From positions 248,001 to 312,000 of the forward strand of contig NZ_NIHD01000002.1 in the NCBI RefSeq assembly GCF_002806975.1: DNA of 64,000 nucleotides, written 5' to 3'. Source of the DNA: Marinobacter aromaticivorans (GTDB lineage: Bacteria; Pseudomonadota; Gammaproteobacteria; Pseudomonadales; Oleiphilaceae). A program made the position numbers and the translations under genes. Positions 43,612 through 52,755 of the stretch are shown piece by piece; positions within the stretch are counted from its first letter, which is position 1, and the number at the start of each line of letters is the position of its first letter. The notes beneath the pieces are model-generated. The model did not search any database and was not told the origin of the DNA. It saw nothing but the letters and a program-made list of their open reading frames with translations.

Positions 43612-45954
43612 TTACTCTGGTGCAGGCATCACCACAACCCGGTTGCGGCCCCTGAATTTCGCCACATAGGCTGCCTCATCTGCCCGGGCGATCACGTCCT
43701 TGGGTTCGCGGTCTGCCGCCAGCAGCTCGGTCATGCCAATGCTGGCTGTGACTCCGAATGTGCGACCCTCCTGCTCTATTTCGAGCGCTTCAACACCGGC
43801 GCGTATGCGTTCGGCCAGGGTCTTTGCTCTGGTCAAACCGCAGGCAGGGAGGATAATACCGAACTCGTCGCCACCCAGCCGGGCGACGGTGTCCGTTTGG
43901 CGTACCGACTCCTTGAACAGATCGGCAAGGCGCCGAAGCAGCTCATCCCCGAGCAGATGGCCACCCTCATCGTTTACCGGTTTGAAGTGGTCAAGATCGA
44001 TAAGCATCAGCACCGAGCGTGCCTCCTGGCGCACTCCGTCACTGAGGCATTTGTTCAGCGACACCGTAAATGCACGACGGTTCAGCAGTTGCGTAAGGCT
44101 GTCGTGGGTTGCTTCCCAGGACAGCCGCTCTTTCTCACGCCGGCGCTCGGTGTCGTCCCGGAGCACAAACACCAGGCGCTCATTCTGCCGCCCCTGTCGG
44201 ATGTGAATCATGCTGAGGTCCACATCAAACACATCACCACTGCGATTGCGCAAGGTAACGTAAAGGCTGTCGAGGTCATCCCGGCCCAGAAACCACTCAT
44301 GGGTAAGCGCCTGGTCTTCGTGATCAATGCTGACCAGCTCAAACACGTTTTTACCAAGGTGTTCTCCGTCCGCGTTCAGGAAACGGCCCACTGCGTGATT
44401 TGCATAGCGGATAACACCGCCGGTATCCACCATCATTACGCCGTCCTGCATCACCCCCAGTATGTTTTCCGCCCTGTGTTGCTCGTCCCGCAGGGCTTCT
44501 TCCACTTCCAGCTCGTGCGAAATATCCCGGATCACGGTGATTGTGCCCATGACCTTTTCAGGCGTTTCAAGAGAGGCCGTCATTGCCTGGCACCAAACCG
44601 GCCTGGGGCTATGGGGGGCCTTTAGCCTGAAGCTGTCACGGTAAACTTCCTGTTGTTCAAGAGACTGTTGCCAGCGGCTGATAACCGCATCCCGGTCTTC
44701 TTCCGAGACACAGTCAAACAGGTGGGCCCCGGTCAGTTCAGCCAGATCCAGGCCAATAATGTTTTCAAACTCCGGGTTTACAAATTCGATACGGCCAAGC
44801 ACATCCGCCTGCACAATGCCGATAGGTGCGCCACTGGTAATAGACCGGAAAAACGCCTCCCGCTCTGCCAGAGAACCCAGAACATCGTCGCGCTCATCCA
44901 TCACCATATTGAAGATATCAGCCACCTGCCGGATCTCCGACCCGCCAATGCCACCCACTGGTTTATTGCGTACCCCCAGGTGGCGCTCATGCACTTGCTG
45001 CCCAAGCTCCTGCAAAGGCGCCATCAGGCGACGAAACCGCCACATAACCAGAGGAACAACAAGCAGGATTACGGCCAGCAAAATCCAGAGAAAGGCATCC
45101 TTGATGCGCGTGGCAGGAGCATAGGCTTCGCCTGACGGCCACACAGCTGCCACAAACCAGGGAACCTCGGACATCTGCTGCACCGACAGAATAATACTCT
45201 CGCCGTTGCTGGTGCGTGTATTGGCCGTACCCTCAAATCCGTCCATGGCACTTTTCAGCACCGGGTTGGTGCTTTTTACCGGCTGCATAACTTCACCGCT
45301 GCGACCATTGGCAAGAATGATTCCGCTGCGGGTTACGATGGTCAGGTAGCCGGTTTTACCAATGAGGATGTCAGAAAACTCTTCAATCAGGTGTTCTCCG
45401 GCAAGGGAAATTGCTCCGCCCAGCATACCGATAAAGCGCTGCTGATGATCGAACACGGGGGCCGCCACCATTACCGCCGGCTTTCCTTCGTAGTGCGAAC
45501 GATAAGGCTCGCTGATACTCGGAGTCAGTTGCGTTGAAACCTCACGGAAATACGATCGGCTGCTGGCATCCGCCCCCAGCAAGTTAAAAGCCTCGGGGTG
45601 CTCTGCAATCACTTTACCTTTTGAGTCAAAGAGATAGACACCGTCAAACAGATGTTGCAGCGCCACCTGGCGGCGCAGCAGTATCTTTGCCCGCGCTTCG
45701 AAAGCCGCCTCGGTCATCGTGAAACCCTGCGCCACATGGCTCAGCGTGTTCAGGCGCTGGGACAGTTTGTCATCCAGCTCGCCGGCAACCAGCTGAGCTA
45801 TGGTGGCCACCTGATTTGTTGCCTGCTGCTCAAGCTCAGACCGGCTCAGAAGTGAACCCGCAAGCGCAACCAGAAGCGCCGTCAGGATAACGACACCAAC
45901 AACAAGCAGTACTGCCCGGTTCACCAGGCTGTCAAACCAGTCCCTGATCAGCAC
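43612..45954 (-). CDS. Cache/PAS/GGDEF membrane diguanylate cyclase
   Basis: This 780-residue signalling protein starts at GTG 45954. It has TM1 (about 13-35), a periplasmic Cache-type sensor (about 40-280; MVAAPVFDHQQRFIGMLGGA, YLTIVTRSGIILANGRSGEV), TM2 (about 285-305), a HAMP-like linker, two PAS domains (about 365-480 and 490-610), and a GGDEF domain (about 620-780) with the active site GGDEF at 694-698 and the I-site RQTD at 685-688. It should make c-di-GMP in response to an external ligand, unknown here. Confidence 0.92.
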   Translation of the reverse strand: MLIRDWFDSLVNRAVLLVVGVVILTALLVALAGSLLSRSELEQQATNQVATIAQLVAGELDDKLSQRLNTLSHVAQGFTMTEAAFEARAKILLRRQVALQHLFDGVYLFDSKGKVIAEHPEAFNLLGADASSRSYFREVSTQLTPSISEPYRSHYEGKPAVMVAAPVFDHQQRFIGMLGGAISLAGEHLIEEFSDILIGKTGYLTIVTRSGIILANGRSGEVMQPVKSTNPVLKSAMDGFEGTANTRTSNGESIILSVQQMSEVPWFVAAVWPSGEAYAPATRIKDAFLWILLAVILLVVPLVMWRFRRLMAPLQELGQQVHERHLGVRNKPVGGIGGSEIRQVADIFNMVMDERDDVLGSLAEREAFFRSITSGAPIGIVQADVLGRIEFVNPEFENIIGLDLAELTGAHLFDCVSEEDRDAVISRWQQSLEQQEVYRDSFRLKAPHSPRPVWCQAMTASLETPEKVMGTITVIRDISHELEVEEALRDEQHRAENILGVMQDGVMMVDTGGVIRYANHAVGRFLNADGEHLGKNVFELVSIDHEDQALTHEWFLGRDDLDSLYVTLRNRSGDVFDVDLSMIHIRQGRQNERLVFVLRDDTERRREKERLSWEATHDSLTQLLNRRAFTVSLNKCLSDGVRQEARSVLMLIDLDHFKPVNDEGGHLLGDELLRRLADLFKESVRQTDTVARLGGDEFGIILPACGLTRAKTLAERIRAGVEALEIEQEGRTFGVTASIGMTELLAADREPKDVIARADEAAYVAKFRGRNRVVVMPAPE

Positions 45955-46311
45955 GACCGGACAAGTCCGTTCTGCATGGGTTGCATATGAGTGGCAAAGC
46001 CTCCGGTTTCACATCTGGTTGTATCAGTAGAATGCATTTAGCGGCGACACGAATCTTAGCAGAGGCTATCAACGGGCAGGATTACAGTCTTGCAAAGGCC
46101 AGCCGACTGGCCTGGCAATTTCTCGCCCGGCCAGCAATTCCTCGCCCAAAGACAGGGTACAAGTTTGCCTGCTGCCGCCGGCAACCCCGACAAAAAATCA
46201 TTAGCTTATGTTTTATATAGAGTTTTTCAACCTGGCACAGCTTTTGTTAATACCCAACCGTCCAGGGAACACCCAAGGACATTTACTCATTCAAACGTCA
46301 TGGAGCAGACT
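45955..46311 (+). promoter_or_regulatory. Upstream region of hcp with sigma54-like promoter
   Basis: This 357-base non-coding stretch holds a sigma54-like promoter at 46232-46248: CTGGCACAGCTTTTGTT, with GG at 46234-46235 and GT at 46246-46247 in the -12 position (consensus GC), ten bases apart. Transcription would begin near 46260, about 50 bases before the hcp ATG. The left part is ordinary; I see no RNA gene in it. Confidence 0.55.
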
Positions 46312-46830
46312 ATGCCAACTCCCTGTTATATCTCTATCGAAGGCAAAACCCAGGGCAACATCACCGCCGGTGCATTCACCTCCGATTCCGTAGGTAACAT
46401 CTACGTTGAAGGCCACGAAGACGAAGTGCTGGTTCAGGAATTCAGCCACGTGGTCACCGTTCCTACCGATCCCCAATCCGGGCAGCCCTCTGGCCAGCGT
46501 GTCCACAAGCCATTCAAGTTCACCTCTGCGCTGAACAAATCCACACCGCTGATGTACAACGCCCTGGCGTCCGGCGAAATGCTGCCCAAGGTTGAGCTGA
46601 AGTGGTACCGCACTTCTGTTGAAGGCAAGCAGGAACACTTCTTCTCCACCATCCTGGAGGATGCCACCATCATTGACATCAACTGCAACATGCCTCACTG
46701 CCAGGACGCCGCCAACGCTGACTTCACCCAGCTGGTTACCGTGTCCCTGTCCTACCGCAAGGTAACCTGGGAGCACGCAGTTGCCGGGACTTCCGGTGCG
46801 GATGACTGGCGTTCACCGATCGAGGCGTAA
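46312..46830 (+). CDS. hcp: Hcp, type VI secretion tube protein (orphan)
   Basis: This 172-residue protein is Hcp, the ring protein whose stack forms the inner tube of the type VI secretion apparatus and which is also secreted. The family features are PTPCYISIEGKTQGNITAGA at the N-terminus, VEGHEDEVLVQEFSHVVTVP, HKPFKFTSALNKSTPLMYNA, and the strand LVTVSLSYRKVTWEH. I choose ATG 46312 because GGAG lies six bases before it; an ATG 12 bases upstream is in frame. No other T6SS gene is in the window, so it is an orphan hcp; a main cluster could lie elsewhere in the genome. A sigma54-like promoter upstream fits known VasH-type control. Confidence 0.92.
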   Translation: MPTPCYISIEGKTQGNITAGAFTSDSVGNIYVEGHEDEVLVQEFSHVVTVPTDPQSGQPSGQRVHKPFKFTSALNKSTPLMYNALASGEMLPKVELKWYRTSVEGKQEHFFSTILEDATIIDINCNMPHCQDAANADFTQLVTVSLSYRKVTWEHAVAGTSGADDWRSPIEA

Positions 46831-46843
46831 GAAATTTCACTAT

Positions 46844-46866
46844 GGGGCTCCTGCGGGGGCCCTTTT
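46844..46866 (+). terminator. Intrinsic terminator after hcp
   Basis: GGGCTCC (46845-46851) pairs with GGGGCCC (46856-46862), one G-U pair included, across loop TGCG; TTTT follows. It lies 14 bases past the hcp stop. Confidence 0.75.
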
Positions 46867-46991
46867 ACTATCAAGACGTGTTTTTACGGCAAGGTTTTGT
46901 CTGACTCCATCCCGAAAATCTTGTAAATTAGCTGGTATCCTCTCCAAAACCCCGTTTACCAGGTCATGAGGCGTATAGTCCTTTAATTGCC

Positions 46992-47690
46992 ATGAACAGC
47001 CCGAAATCCCAGGTCTTCAAGCTCGGCGAACTCATGTGCGCCATTACAGAGCAGGTTCTCTGGCAACCTGTCGCAAGCCGGATCCAGGAACAGACCGCTG
47101 GCAGTACCCTGGTATGTCGGGTGGGGTCTGGCCAGGCGACTTATCACCGCTTTGATCCTTCGTGCAAACAGCACCAGATTACCTACGGCGTCCGGATGAT
47201 TCAGGCCAAGCATCATTCTGATGCGGCCAGCGGCTGGCTATCCAGCCGGGAGATTCACAGCCGGGGCTATTTTGATGGTGAGCTGAATACACTTAACCTG
47301 TTGGCACACACCTGCTGCCATGAGTTCGCGCACTTGCTGCAACACAGTGCCGGCCACAGGTATCGCGGTTCGGTTCATAACCGGCACTTCTACACCATTC
47401 TTGATAGCCTGCACGAGAGTGGTGAGGCGAACGCCTTGCGGCGCACACTGGCGCAGCGTGCACAGCAACTGAACATCCATCTTCCTGAACAGCCTTTCAA
47501 AATGCCCGATTTTGAAACGCAGAAAACCACCTGGAGCGTTGGTGAAGCCGTGCGTTTTGGCCACGGCCAGCGGGAGTTTGAGGGCGAGATATCCAGAGTT
47601 AACCGCAAGACCTGCACTGTGGATGGCACAGGTAATTGCCGGGGTCTGCGCTACCGGGTGCCAATGCAGATGCTCCGGCGTACAAGCTGA
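46992..47690 (+). CDS. SprT-like metalloprotein
   Basis: This 232-residue protein has the zinc-protease motif HEFAH (His110, Glu111, His114) in LLAHTCCHEFAHLLQHSA with a further His at about 129-132 (SVHNRHFY), as in SprT-like (Spartan-related) domains. A C-terminal part reads WSVGEAVRFGHGQREFEGEI, which resembles the small barrel seen in other members. Members include a DNA-protein crosslink protease in eukaryotes; bacterial roles are mostly unknown. There is no signal peptide, so it is cytosolic. It lies between hcp and the wax ester synthase, without clear functional link. Confidence 0.78.
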   Translation: MNSPKSQVFKLGELMCAITEQVLWQPVASRIQEQTAGSTLVCRVGSGQATYHRFDPSCKQHQITYGVRMIQAKHHSDAASGWLSSREIHSRGYFDGELNTLNLLAHTCCHEFAHLLQHSAGHRYRGSVHNRHFYTILDSLHESGEANALRRTLAQRAQQLNIHLPEQPFKMPDFETQKTTWSVGEAVRFGHGQREFEGEISRVNRKTCTVDGTGNCRGLRYRVPMQMLRRTS

Positions 47691-47701
47691 CAGGATACTG
47701 C

Positions 47702-47719
47702 TACTCTTGGTTAAGAGTA
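47702..47719. promoter_or_regulatory. 7-bp inverted repeat upstream of WS/DGAT
   Basis: TACTCTT (47702-47708) and AAGAGTA (47713-47719) form a perfect inverted repeat with a 4-base spacer, 30-47 bases before the GTG start. The position fits an operator or a 5' leader hairpin. Confidence 0.35.
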
Positions 47720-47748
47720 ACGCCGGAAAATTATAAAAGGATGCCACC

Positions 47749-49146
47749 GTGAAGCCTCTCAGCCCAACCGATCAGATTTTCCTGTGGCTGGAGAAGCGCC
47801 AGCAACCCATGCATGTGGGAGGGCTGCAGATTTTCTCGTTTCCCGAGGACGCACCCGGTGATTACGTGGCCCGGCTTGCGGAACAACTGCGAACCGACAC
47901 TGAGGTTACAACACCCTTCGACCAGCGCCTGGATACCCGGCTGGCGCAACCGGTCTGGGTGCACGACAAGCATCTGGATCTGGAACATCACTTCCGCTTT
48001 GAAGCCCTGCCAACGCCCGGTCGTATCCGGGAGTTGCTGGCATTTATCTCAGCGGAACATTCCCACCTGATGGATCGTGAGCGGCCATTGTGGGAGTTTC
48101 ATCTTATTGAAGGCCTTGGCGAGAGACAGTTTGGCGTCTATATCAAAGTGCACCATTCGCTGATGGATGGCATTTCCGCCATGCGAATGACCCAAAGAAT
48201 GCTGTCTACGGACCCTGCCAGACGTAATATGCCACCGATCTGGGATCTGTCGGTGCGCCCGGGGCACAAGGGCGATAGCAGCGGCTCTTCACTCTGGCAA
48301 AGCATTGGCCGTTTACTGGGAGAATCCGGGAAACAACTGGGCACTGTGCCGGTCGTCGCGCGGGAATTGTTGCGCACCATCAACACTGCCCGCAAAGACC
48401 CGGCTTACAATTCCGTCTTTCACGCACCACGCAGCATTCTGAACCAGAAAATTACCGGCTCCCGCCGTTTTGCGGCCCAGTCCTACTGTCTGAAACGGAT
48501 AAAAGCGGTTTGCCAGGCTTATGGCACCACTGTAAACGATGTCGTCACGGCCATGTGTGCAAGCGCCCTGCGCACCTACCTCATGAACCTGGACGCGCTG
48601 CCGGAGAAACCGTTAATTGCAATGGTACCGGTCTCACTGCGCAAGTATGCGCGCACTGCCGGCGACAAAGCAGATGACAATCAGGGCGAGGGCAATCAGG
48701 TGGGTGTTATTCTCGCCAACCTTTACACCGATGAGAGCCACGCCGGAACGCGCCTGAGGAAGATTCACCAGGGCATTCAGGAGGCGAAAGACCGTTACGC
48801 CCACATGACGCCAGAGGAAATCGTCAATTACACCGCACTGACCCTGGCGCCAGCAGCCTTTAATTTTCTGACCGGCCTGGCTCCGAAGTGGCAGACATTC
48901 AACGTGGTGATTTCCAACGTGCCAGGGCCGAAAGAGACCTGCTACTGGAACGGCGCCAGGCTTGAGGGCATTTACCCCGTGTCCATTGCCATGGATCGTA
49001 TGGCTCTGAATATGACGCTGACCAGCTACAACGATCAGGTGGCATTCGGTCTGATTGGCTGCCGCCGCACGCTGCCAAGCCTGCAGCGGATGCTGGATTA
49101 CCTGGAAGAGGGGTTACTGGAACTGGAGCAGGACGCGCTCAGTTGA
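47749..49146 (+). CDS. Wax ester synthase / diacylglycerol acyltransferase
   Basis: This 465-residue acyltransferase makes storage wax esters or triacylglycerol from acyl-CoA and a fatty alcohol or diacylglycerol. The catalytic motif HHxxxDG is at residues 135-141 (KVHHSLMDGISAM), and the family's PLWEFHLIEGL, VNDVVTAMCASAL and NVVISNVPGPKE are present. It starts with GTG 47749; AAAAGG lies upstream and no in-frame ATG precedes it. Such enzymes are a hallmark of oil-storing marine bacteria such as Marinobacter and Alcanivorax. Its end overlaps the TM2 gene on the other strand by eight bases. Confidence 0.94.
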   Translation: MKPLSPTDQIFLWLEKRQQPMHVGGLQIFSFPEDAPGDYVARLAEQLRTDTEVTTPFDQRLDTRLAQPVWVHDKHLDLEHHFRFEALPTPGRIRELLAFISAEHSHLMDRERPLWEFHLIEGLGERQFGVYIKVHHSLMDGISAMRMTQRMLSTDPARRNMPPIWDLSVRPGHKGDSSGSSLWQSIGRLLGESGKQLGTVPVVARELLRTINTARKDPAYNSVFHAPRSILNQKITGSRRFAAQSYCLKRIKAVCQAYGTTVNDVVTAMCASALRTYLMNLDALPEKPLIAMVPVSLRKYARTAGDKADDNQGEGNQVGVILANLYTDESHAGTRLRKIHQGIQEAKDRYAHMTPEEIVNYTALTLAPAAFNFLTGLAPKWQTFNVVISNVPGPKETCYWNGARLEGIYPVSIAMDRMALNMTLTSYNDQVAFGLIGCRRTLPSLQRMLDYLEEGLLELEQDALS

Positions 49147-49546
49147 ACCTTACTTCGCGGTTTCGCTCGGAAATCTGATCGTTCAGTGTCCAGAAATCGT
49201 AGAGCACGCCCAGCAGGAACAGGCCTCCGGTCAGCAGGTAGATAATTCCTGTAATCCATTTGCCCATATACATCCTGTGCAAACCAAACACGCCGGTGAA
49301 GGTGAGCAGTAACCAGCCGATGCTGTAGTTCACTTCGCCCTCACGAAACCGGCTGTCGGCTTGTTCGTCCATGGAGGGAATCAGGAAAAAGTCGACAATC
49401 CAGCCGATCAGAAACAGCCCGAAGGTAAAGAACCAGATGGTTCCGGTAATGGGTTTGCCGTAGTAGAAGCGGTGGGAACCCAGGAATCCGAAGATCCAGA
49501 GCAGGTAGCCCAGTAGTTTGCTGTGGGTATCCGGTCGGGTGATCAT
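49139..49546 (-). CDS. TM2-domain membrane protein with duplicated core
   Basis: This 135-residue protein contains two copies of the TM2 unit (two membrane helices with a charged hinge): GFLGSHRFYYGKPITGTIW at about 20-38 and GVFGLHRMYMGKWITGIIY at about 84-102. Between them is a polar linker (SMDEQADSRFREGEVNYS). TM2 proteins are of unknown function. GGAG precedes the ATG. It is convergent with the wax ester synthase. Confidence 0.85.
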   Translation of the reverse strand: MITRPDTHSKLLGYLLWIFGFLGSHRFYYGKPITGTIWFFTFGLFLIGWIVDFFLIPSMDEQADSRFREGEVNYSIGWLLLTFTGVFGLHRMYMGKWITGIIYLLTGGLFLLGVLYDFWTLNDQISERNREVRFN

Positions 49547-49655
49547 AACGGCTCCGGTGACTGATAGTTGGTTTGTATATGGGGCTGATTCGTTAATTCC
49601 TCAAGGCTCTCGCATGAAACAGGGTCTTTGGCTTGGGTGCCGGGCTGCAGGGTGG

Positions 49656-50762
49656 TCAGGGCCCTAGTTCCGGCGCTGGATCGGGGCTGCCCTCACGGAA
49701 TTCGCGAGCGGATTTACCGGTCCATTTTCTGAACGCGCGGCTGAAGTTGGAGAGGTCGGCATAGCCCATCTCGTAGGCGATTTCACTTACCGACTGGTTG
49801 GTGTACCGCAATAGCTGAATCGCGCGGTCTTTGAGGACGGATTCCACGATTTCACGGTAGCTGGTTTCTCTTTCCGCCAGCCTGCGCTTCAGCGTGCGGG
49901 AAGAAACACAGAAACGCTCTGCCATGGCTTCCAGCGTGGGCAAAGGCCCGGGCATCAGGCGCAGCATGTTGCGCACGGCGAGGGCCAGATCACCCTGCTC
50001 CTTCAAGGCTTTTTGCAGTTCGAACTCGCACTCGTCGCGAGCCATGCGGGAGGCTTCGGCATCCGCCAGCCTCATGCGCACATCGAGCAGCGCCTTCGGG
50101 AGTACGAGCATGTCATCCGGCTGGTTGTAGTGGAACCGGACCGGCAGCTGTTCGGAAAACCGGCGGTAATAGGCCGGTTCCGGACCGCCCAGACGCACAC
50201 TGACGCCCGGTAGCTTGCCATTCTCCAGGGCAAGCCCGCGTCTTGCTGCATCGCTGCGGTCCAGCAGCTGTTCGGTGAGCAGCACCAGAGTGGCGCTGAC
50301 GGTTTCTGACAGGAACGGGTAGAGGCCTGGCGCGTCGAACTCTGTGCACAGTTTCACCAGCACCTGGTCATCGCTTTCAGACTGGCTCATGCTCAGAAAC
50401 GGCGCTCGTAACTGCAGGTAGCGACGAACGGAATCCAGCGCATCGGCAAAGGTAGGGCTGGTCAGCGCAGCAAGCCCGAGGGTACCGTGAATGGTTACCC
50501 GCAGCTCGCGAGCCACCATAAAGCTCAGCCCGTCATTGCCGGCGAGCTGCAGTGCGCGCTCGGCCATAACCGTGGCATCGGTAACAAACACGCGGCTATC
50601 GTTGGCTTTCAGATCTTCAGCGCTGAACCCCAAACCTTCATAGAGCCGGCGATCGTTGTGGCCAAGCTGCCGAACAGTCTGTGCCAGTACCCGCATATAG
50701 ACGCCCGGCACCAGGAAGAGCCCCAGCATCTGCCGTTCTTTTTCCGATTCAGGGATCGCCAT
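49656..50762 (-). CDS. AraC-family transcriptional regulator
   Basis: This 368-residue regulator has an N-terminal arabinose-binding-like domain (about 20-200) and a C-terminal HTH_18 domain (about 265-355): RFCVSSRTLKRRLAERETSY and SEIAYEMGYADLSNFSRAFR. Type: the AraC group with an N-terminal Arabinose_bd domain, often activators of lipid or aromatic catabolism. It is divergent from the gene at 50983 with 220 bases between, so it may control it. Confidence 0.9.
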   Translation of the reverse strand: MAIPESEKERQMLGLFLVPGVYMRVLAQTVRQLGHNDRRLYEGLGFSAEDLKANDSRVFVTDATVMAERALQLAGNDGLSFMVARELRVTIHGTLGLAALTSPTFADALDSVRRYLQLRAPFLSMSQSESDDQVLVKLCTEFDAPGLYPFLSETVSATLVLLTEQLLDRSDAARRGLALENGKLPGVSVRLGGPEPAYYRRFSEQLPVRFHYNQPDDMLVLPKALLDVRMRLADAEASRMARDECEFELQKALKEQGDLALAVRNMLRLMPGPLPTLEAMAERFCVSSRTLKRRLAERETSYREIVESVLKDRAIQLLRYTNQSVSEIAYEMGYADLSNFSRAFRKWTGKSAREFREGSPDPAPELGP

Positions 50763-50982
50763 AGACTGCCCTTGATTGCCTGAGTGAGAACCTCAGAACG
50801 ACTCTAGCAGAAGCCGGCAACCATCACAGTGGGGCGGATTGCACCGGTACCTGCGTCGCGTTGGTCAATTTTCTGTGGCTTTGTCCCATTTTGAATGAGG
50901 GCCGTCCCCTTTTCGCATTCATCAGGGCTCTGGACTCCGACACACTGATGCCATGACATCAGCCAATGTGAGGAGTAGACCC

Positions 50983-51888
50983 ATGCTGAGCACCAAAACC
51001 GCGGAAAACCGGGCTGCCGCCGCCAGCCAGGCATCAAAAACGCCGGATAACGTCGACATCAAAGCCCAGCGCATGGGATTCGAGTTTGGCGAGCAGGTGC
51101 CCCGGTACTGGCTGGAGAACAGCCCTTTTCTGAGCCACATGATGAACGCACTCTCGTTGCTTTTTCCCCAGGGCGAGCAGTTTTTTGTGGATTCTGTCCG
51201 GGCCTTTCGGGATCAGATCAAGGACCCCAGGCTGAAAAGGGAAGTGCGAGGCTTTATCGGGCAAGAGGCCATGCACTCTCTGGAGCATATGGCCATGAAT
51301 CAGCATGTGCGGGATCAGGGCATGCCGGTTGAAGATATGGAAAAACACCTCAAGGTGGTTCTGGATATCACCAAAAAGCTGCCCAAACGCCATCAACTGG
51401 CCATTACCTGCGCACTGGAGCATATGACAGCCATGATGGCGGATATGCTTCTGGAACGTGACGATATACGTGAAGGTATGCATGAAACCATGCGCCCGCT
51501 GTGGGCGTGGCACGCCATCGAGGAAACCGAACACAAGGCGGTGGCTTTCGATGTGTTCCGGCAGGTGGGGGGCACCTACGCCGAGCGCACCTTTTACCTG
51601 ATGTTCAGCACGGTGGCCCTGGGGGTGATGACTTCCTATTTCACCGGGCGCATGATGCTGAATGACACCAAAACCTTCTCGGTTGCCGATACTGCCAGGG
51701 GCTTGTGGCGCCTGTGGGGCAGGAACGGCACCTTCTCCAGCCTGATCCCCGTCTGGCTGGCGTATTTCAAACCGGGTTATCACCCCTGGGACCACGACAA
51801 CAGCGAGCTGATTGCGCGTTTTAAAGGGGAGATTCAGGCTTACATCGCGCCGCAATACCAGAGCGGAAACCGGTCAACGCTGCAGTAA
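50983..51888 (+). CDS. PF10118-type metal-dependent hydrolase-like protein
   Basis: I start this 301-residue protein at ATG 50983, preceded by GAGGAG. It belongs to the family annotated as 'predicted metal-dependent hydrolase' (COG3687-like). It is helical with Glu/His motifs typical of ferritin-like di-metal centres: FIGQEAMHSLEHMAMNQ and WHAIEETEHKAVAFDVF. The last third has hydrophobic helices. The actual chemistry is unknown. Divergent to the AraC regulator; the pair may act in fatty-acid or alcohol metabolism near the WS/DGAT, which is inference. Confidence 0.8.
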   Translation: MLSTKTAENRAAAASQASKTPDNVDIKAQRMGFEFGEQVPRYWLENSPFLSHMMNALSLLFPQGEQFFVDSVRAFRDQIKDPRLKREVRGFIGQEAMHSLEHMAMNQHVRDQGMPVEDMEKHLKVVLDITKKLPKRHQLAITCALEHMTAMMADMLLERDDIREGMHETMRPLWAWHAIEETEHKAVAFDVFRQVGGTYAERTFYLMFSTVALGVMTSYFTGRMMLNDTKTFSVADTARGLWRLWGRNGTFSSLIPVWLAYFKPGYHPWDHDNSELIARFKGEIQAYIAPQYQSGNRSTLQ

Positions 51889-51906
51889 TTACCAGGCGCA
51901 ACCAGG

Positions 51907-51932
51907 CAGGCCGGCGAAACAGTGCCGGCCTG
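51907..51932. terminator. Hairpin between convergent genes
   Basis: A perfect 9-bp stem, CAGGCCGGC (51907-51915) and GCCGGCCTG (51924-51932), has an 8-base loop GAAACAGT. It lies between the stops of the PF10118-type gene (+) and the glutamine amidotransferase gene (-). There is no T-run, so it may be a weak terminator. Confidence 0.5.
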
Positions 51933-51933
51933 T

Positions 51934-52737
51934 TCAGTGTCCGGCCGCTGCGTTCTGTCCGCTCACCGCCATACCTCTCGCTTCTACAATACCTTTACGC
52001 CACAAACGCCATTCACCGGGCTGGTAAATATCCCACTCTTCATCGCTGGTCAGCGGTTCGGTTACGATAACGCTGACAATATCATTCGGCGTGGTTTCAG
52101 ATTCGAAATCCACAATAACGTCGGCATCTTTCAGCCTTGCCGGGCCAAAGGGAGCGCGGCGGGTAATGCTGGCCATTTTGGTGCTGCAGTATGTAAACAG
52201 CCAATCACCGTTGCTCAGCAAAAGGTTGAAAACCCCTTGCCCTGCATAGGCCTGCGAGAGTTCGACCAGGTGCCGTGCAATCACCTCTGCCGGGTCGTTC
52301 CGGTCACACTGTTTGCGCAAGTGGTTGAGGATGTCGCAGAACAGCGCCTCGCTGTCGGTATCGCCAACCGGCTCGTAAAACCCCGGCGATGGCCGAAAGT
52401 CAGAAAGCTGGCCGTTATGGGCAAACACCCAGTAGCGGCCCCAGAGTTCACGCTTGAAGGGGTGGGTATTGGCCAGGCAGATATCACCCACATTCGCCTG
52501 GCGAATGTGGCAGATGGCCACTTCGCTCTTGATAGGGTGGGTCTGGACCACTTCCGCAAGCCGTGAGTTCGAACTGGCATCTACATCGTGGAAGGCGCGC
52601 ACGCCTTTACCTTCATAAAACGCCACGCCCCAGCCATCCTTGTGGGGGCCGGTGTCACCGCCTCTGCGGGTCAGGCCGGTGAAGCTAAAGCAGAGGTCGG
52701 TGGGTGTGTTGGCGCTCATGGCCAGCAGTTCACACAT
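51934..52737 (-). CDS. Class II glutamine amidotransferase (YafJ-like)
   Basis: This 267-residue protein begins MCELLAMS; Cys2 becomes the N-terminal nucleophile after Met removal, as in Ntn-type glutaminases. Further motifs are KDGWGVAFYEGKGVRAF, HIRQANVG, FAHNGQLSDF and DTDSEALFCDIL. The acceptor domain is absent, so it hydrolyses glutamine alone or serves a partner. The YafJ group's role is unknown. It is 18 bases downstream of the SDR gene and probably co-transcribed. Confidence 0.9.
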   Translation of the reverse strand: MCELLAMSANTPTDLCFSFTGLTRRGGDTGPHKDGWGVAFYEGKGVRAFHDVDASSNSRLAEVVQTHPIKSEVAICHIRQANVGDICLANTHPFKRELWGRYWVFAHNGQLSDFRPSPGFYEPVGDTDSEALFCDILNHLRKQCDRNDPAEVIARHLVELSQAYAGQGVFNLLLSNGDWLFTYCSTKMASITRRAPFGPARLKDADVIVDFESETTPNDIVSVIVTEPLTSDEEWDIYQPGEWRLWRKGIVEARGMAVSGQNAAAGH

Positions 52738-52755
52738 AGCGGGATGCGGCTCCGT

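Noticed and set aside
45955..46830. A type VI secretion cluster around hcp
   Set aside because: Only hcp is present; neighbours are a GGDEF protein and a SprT-like gene with no sheath, VgrG or ClpV features.
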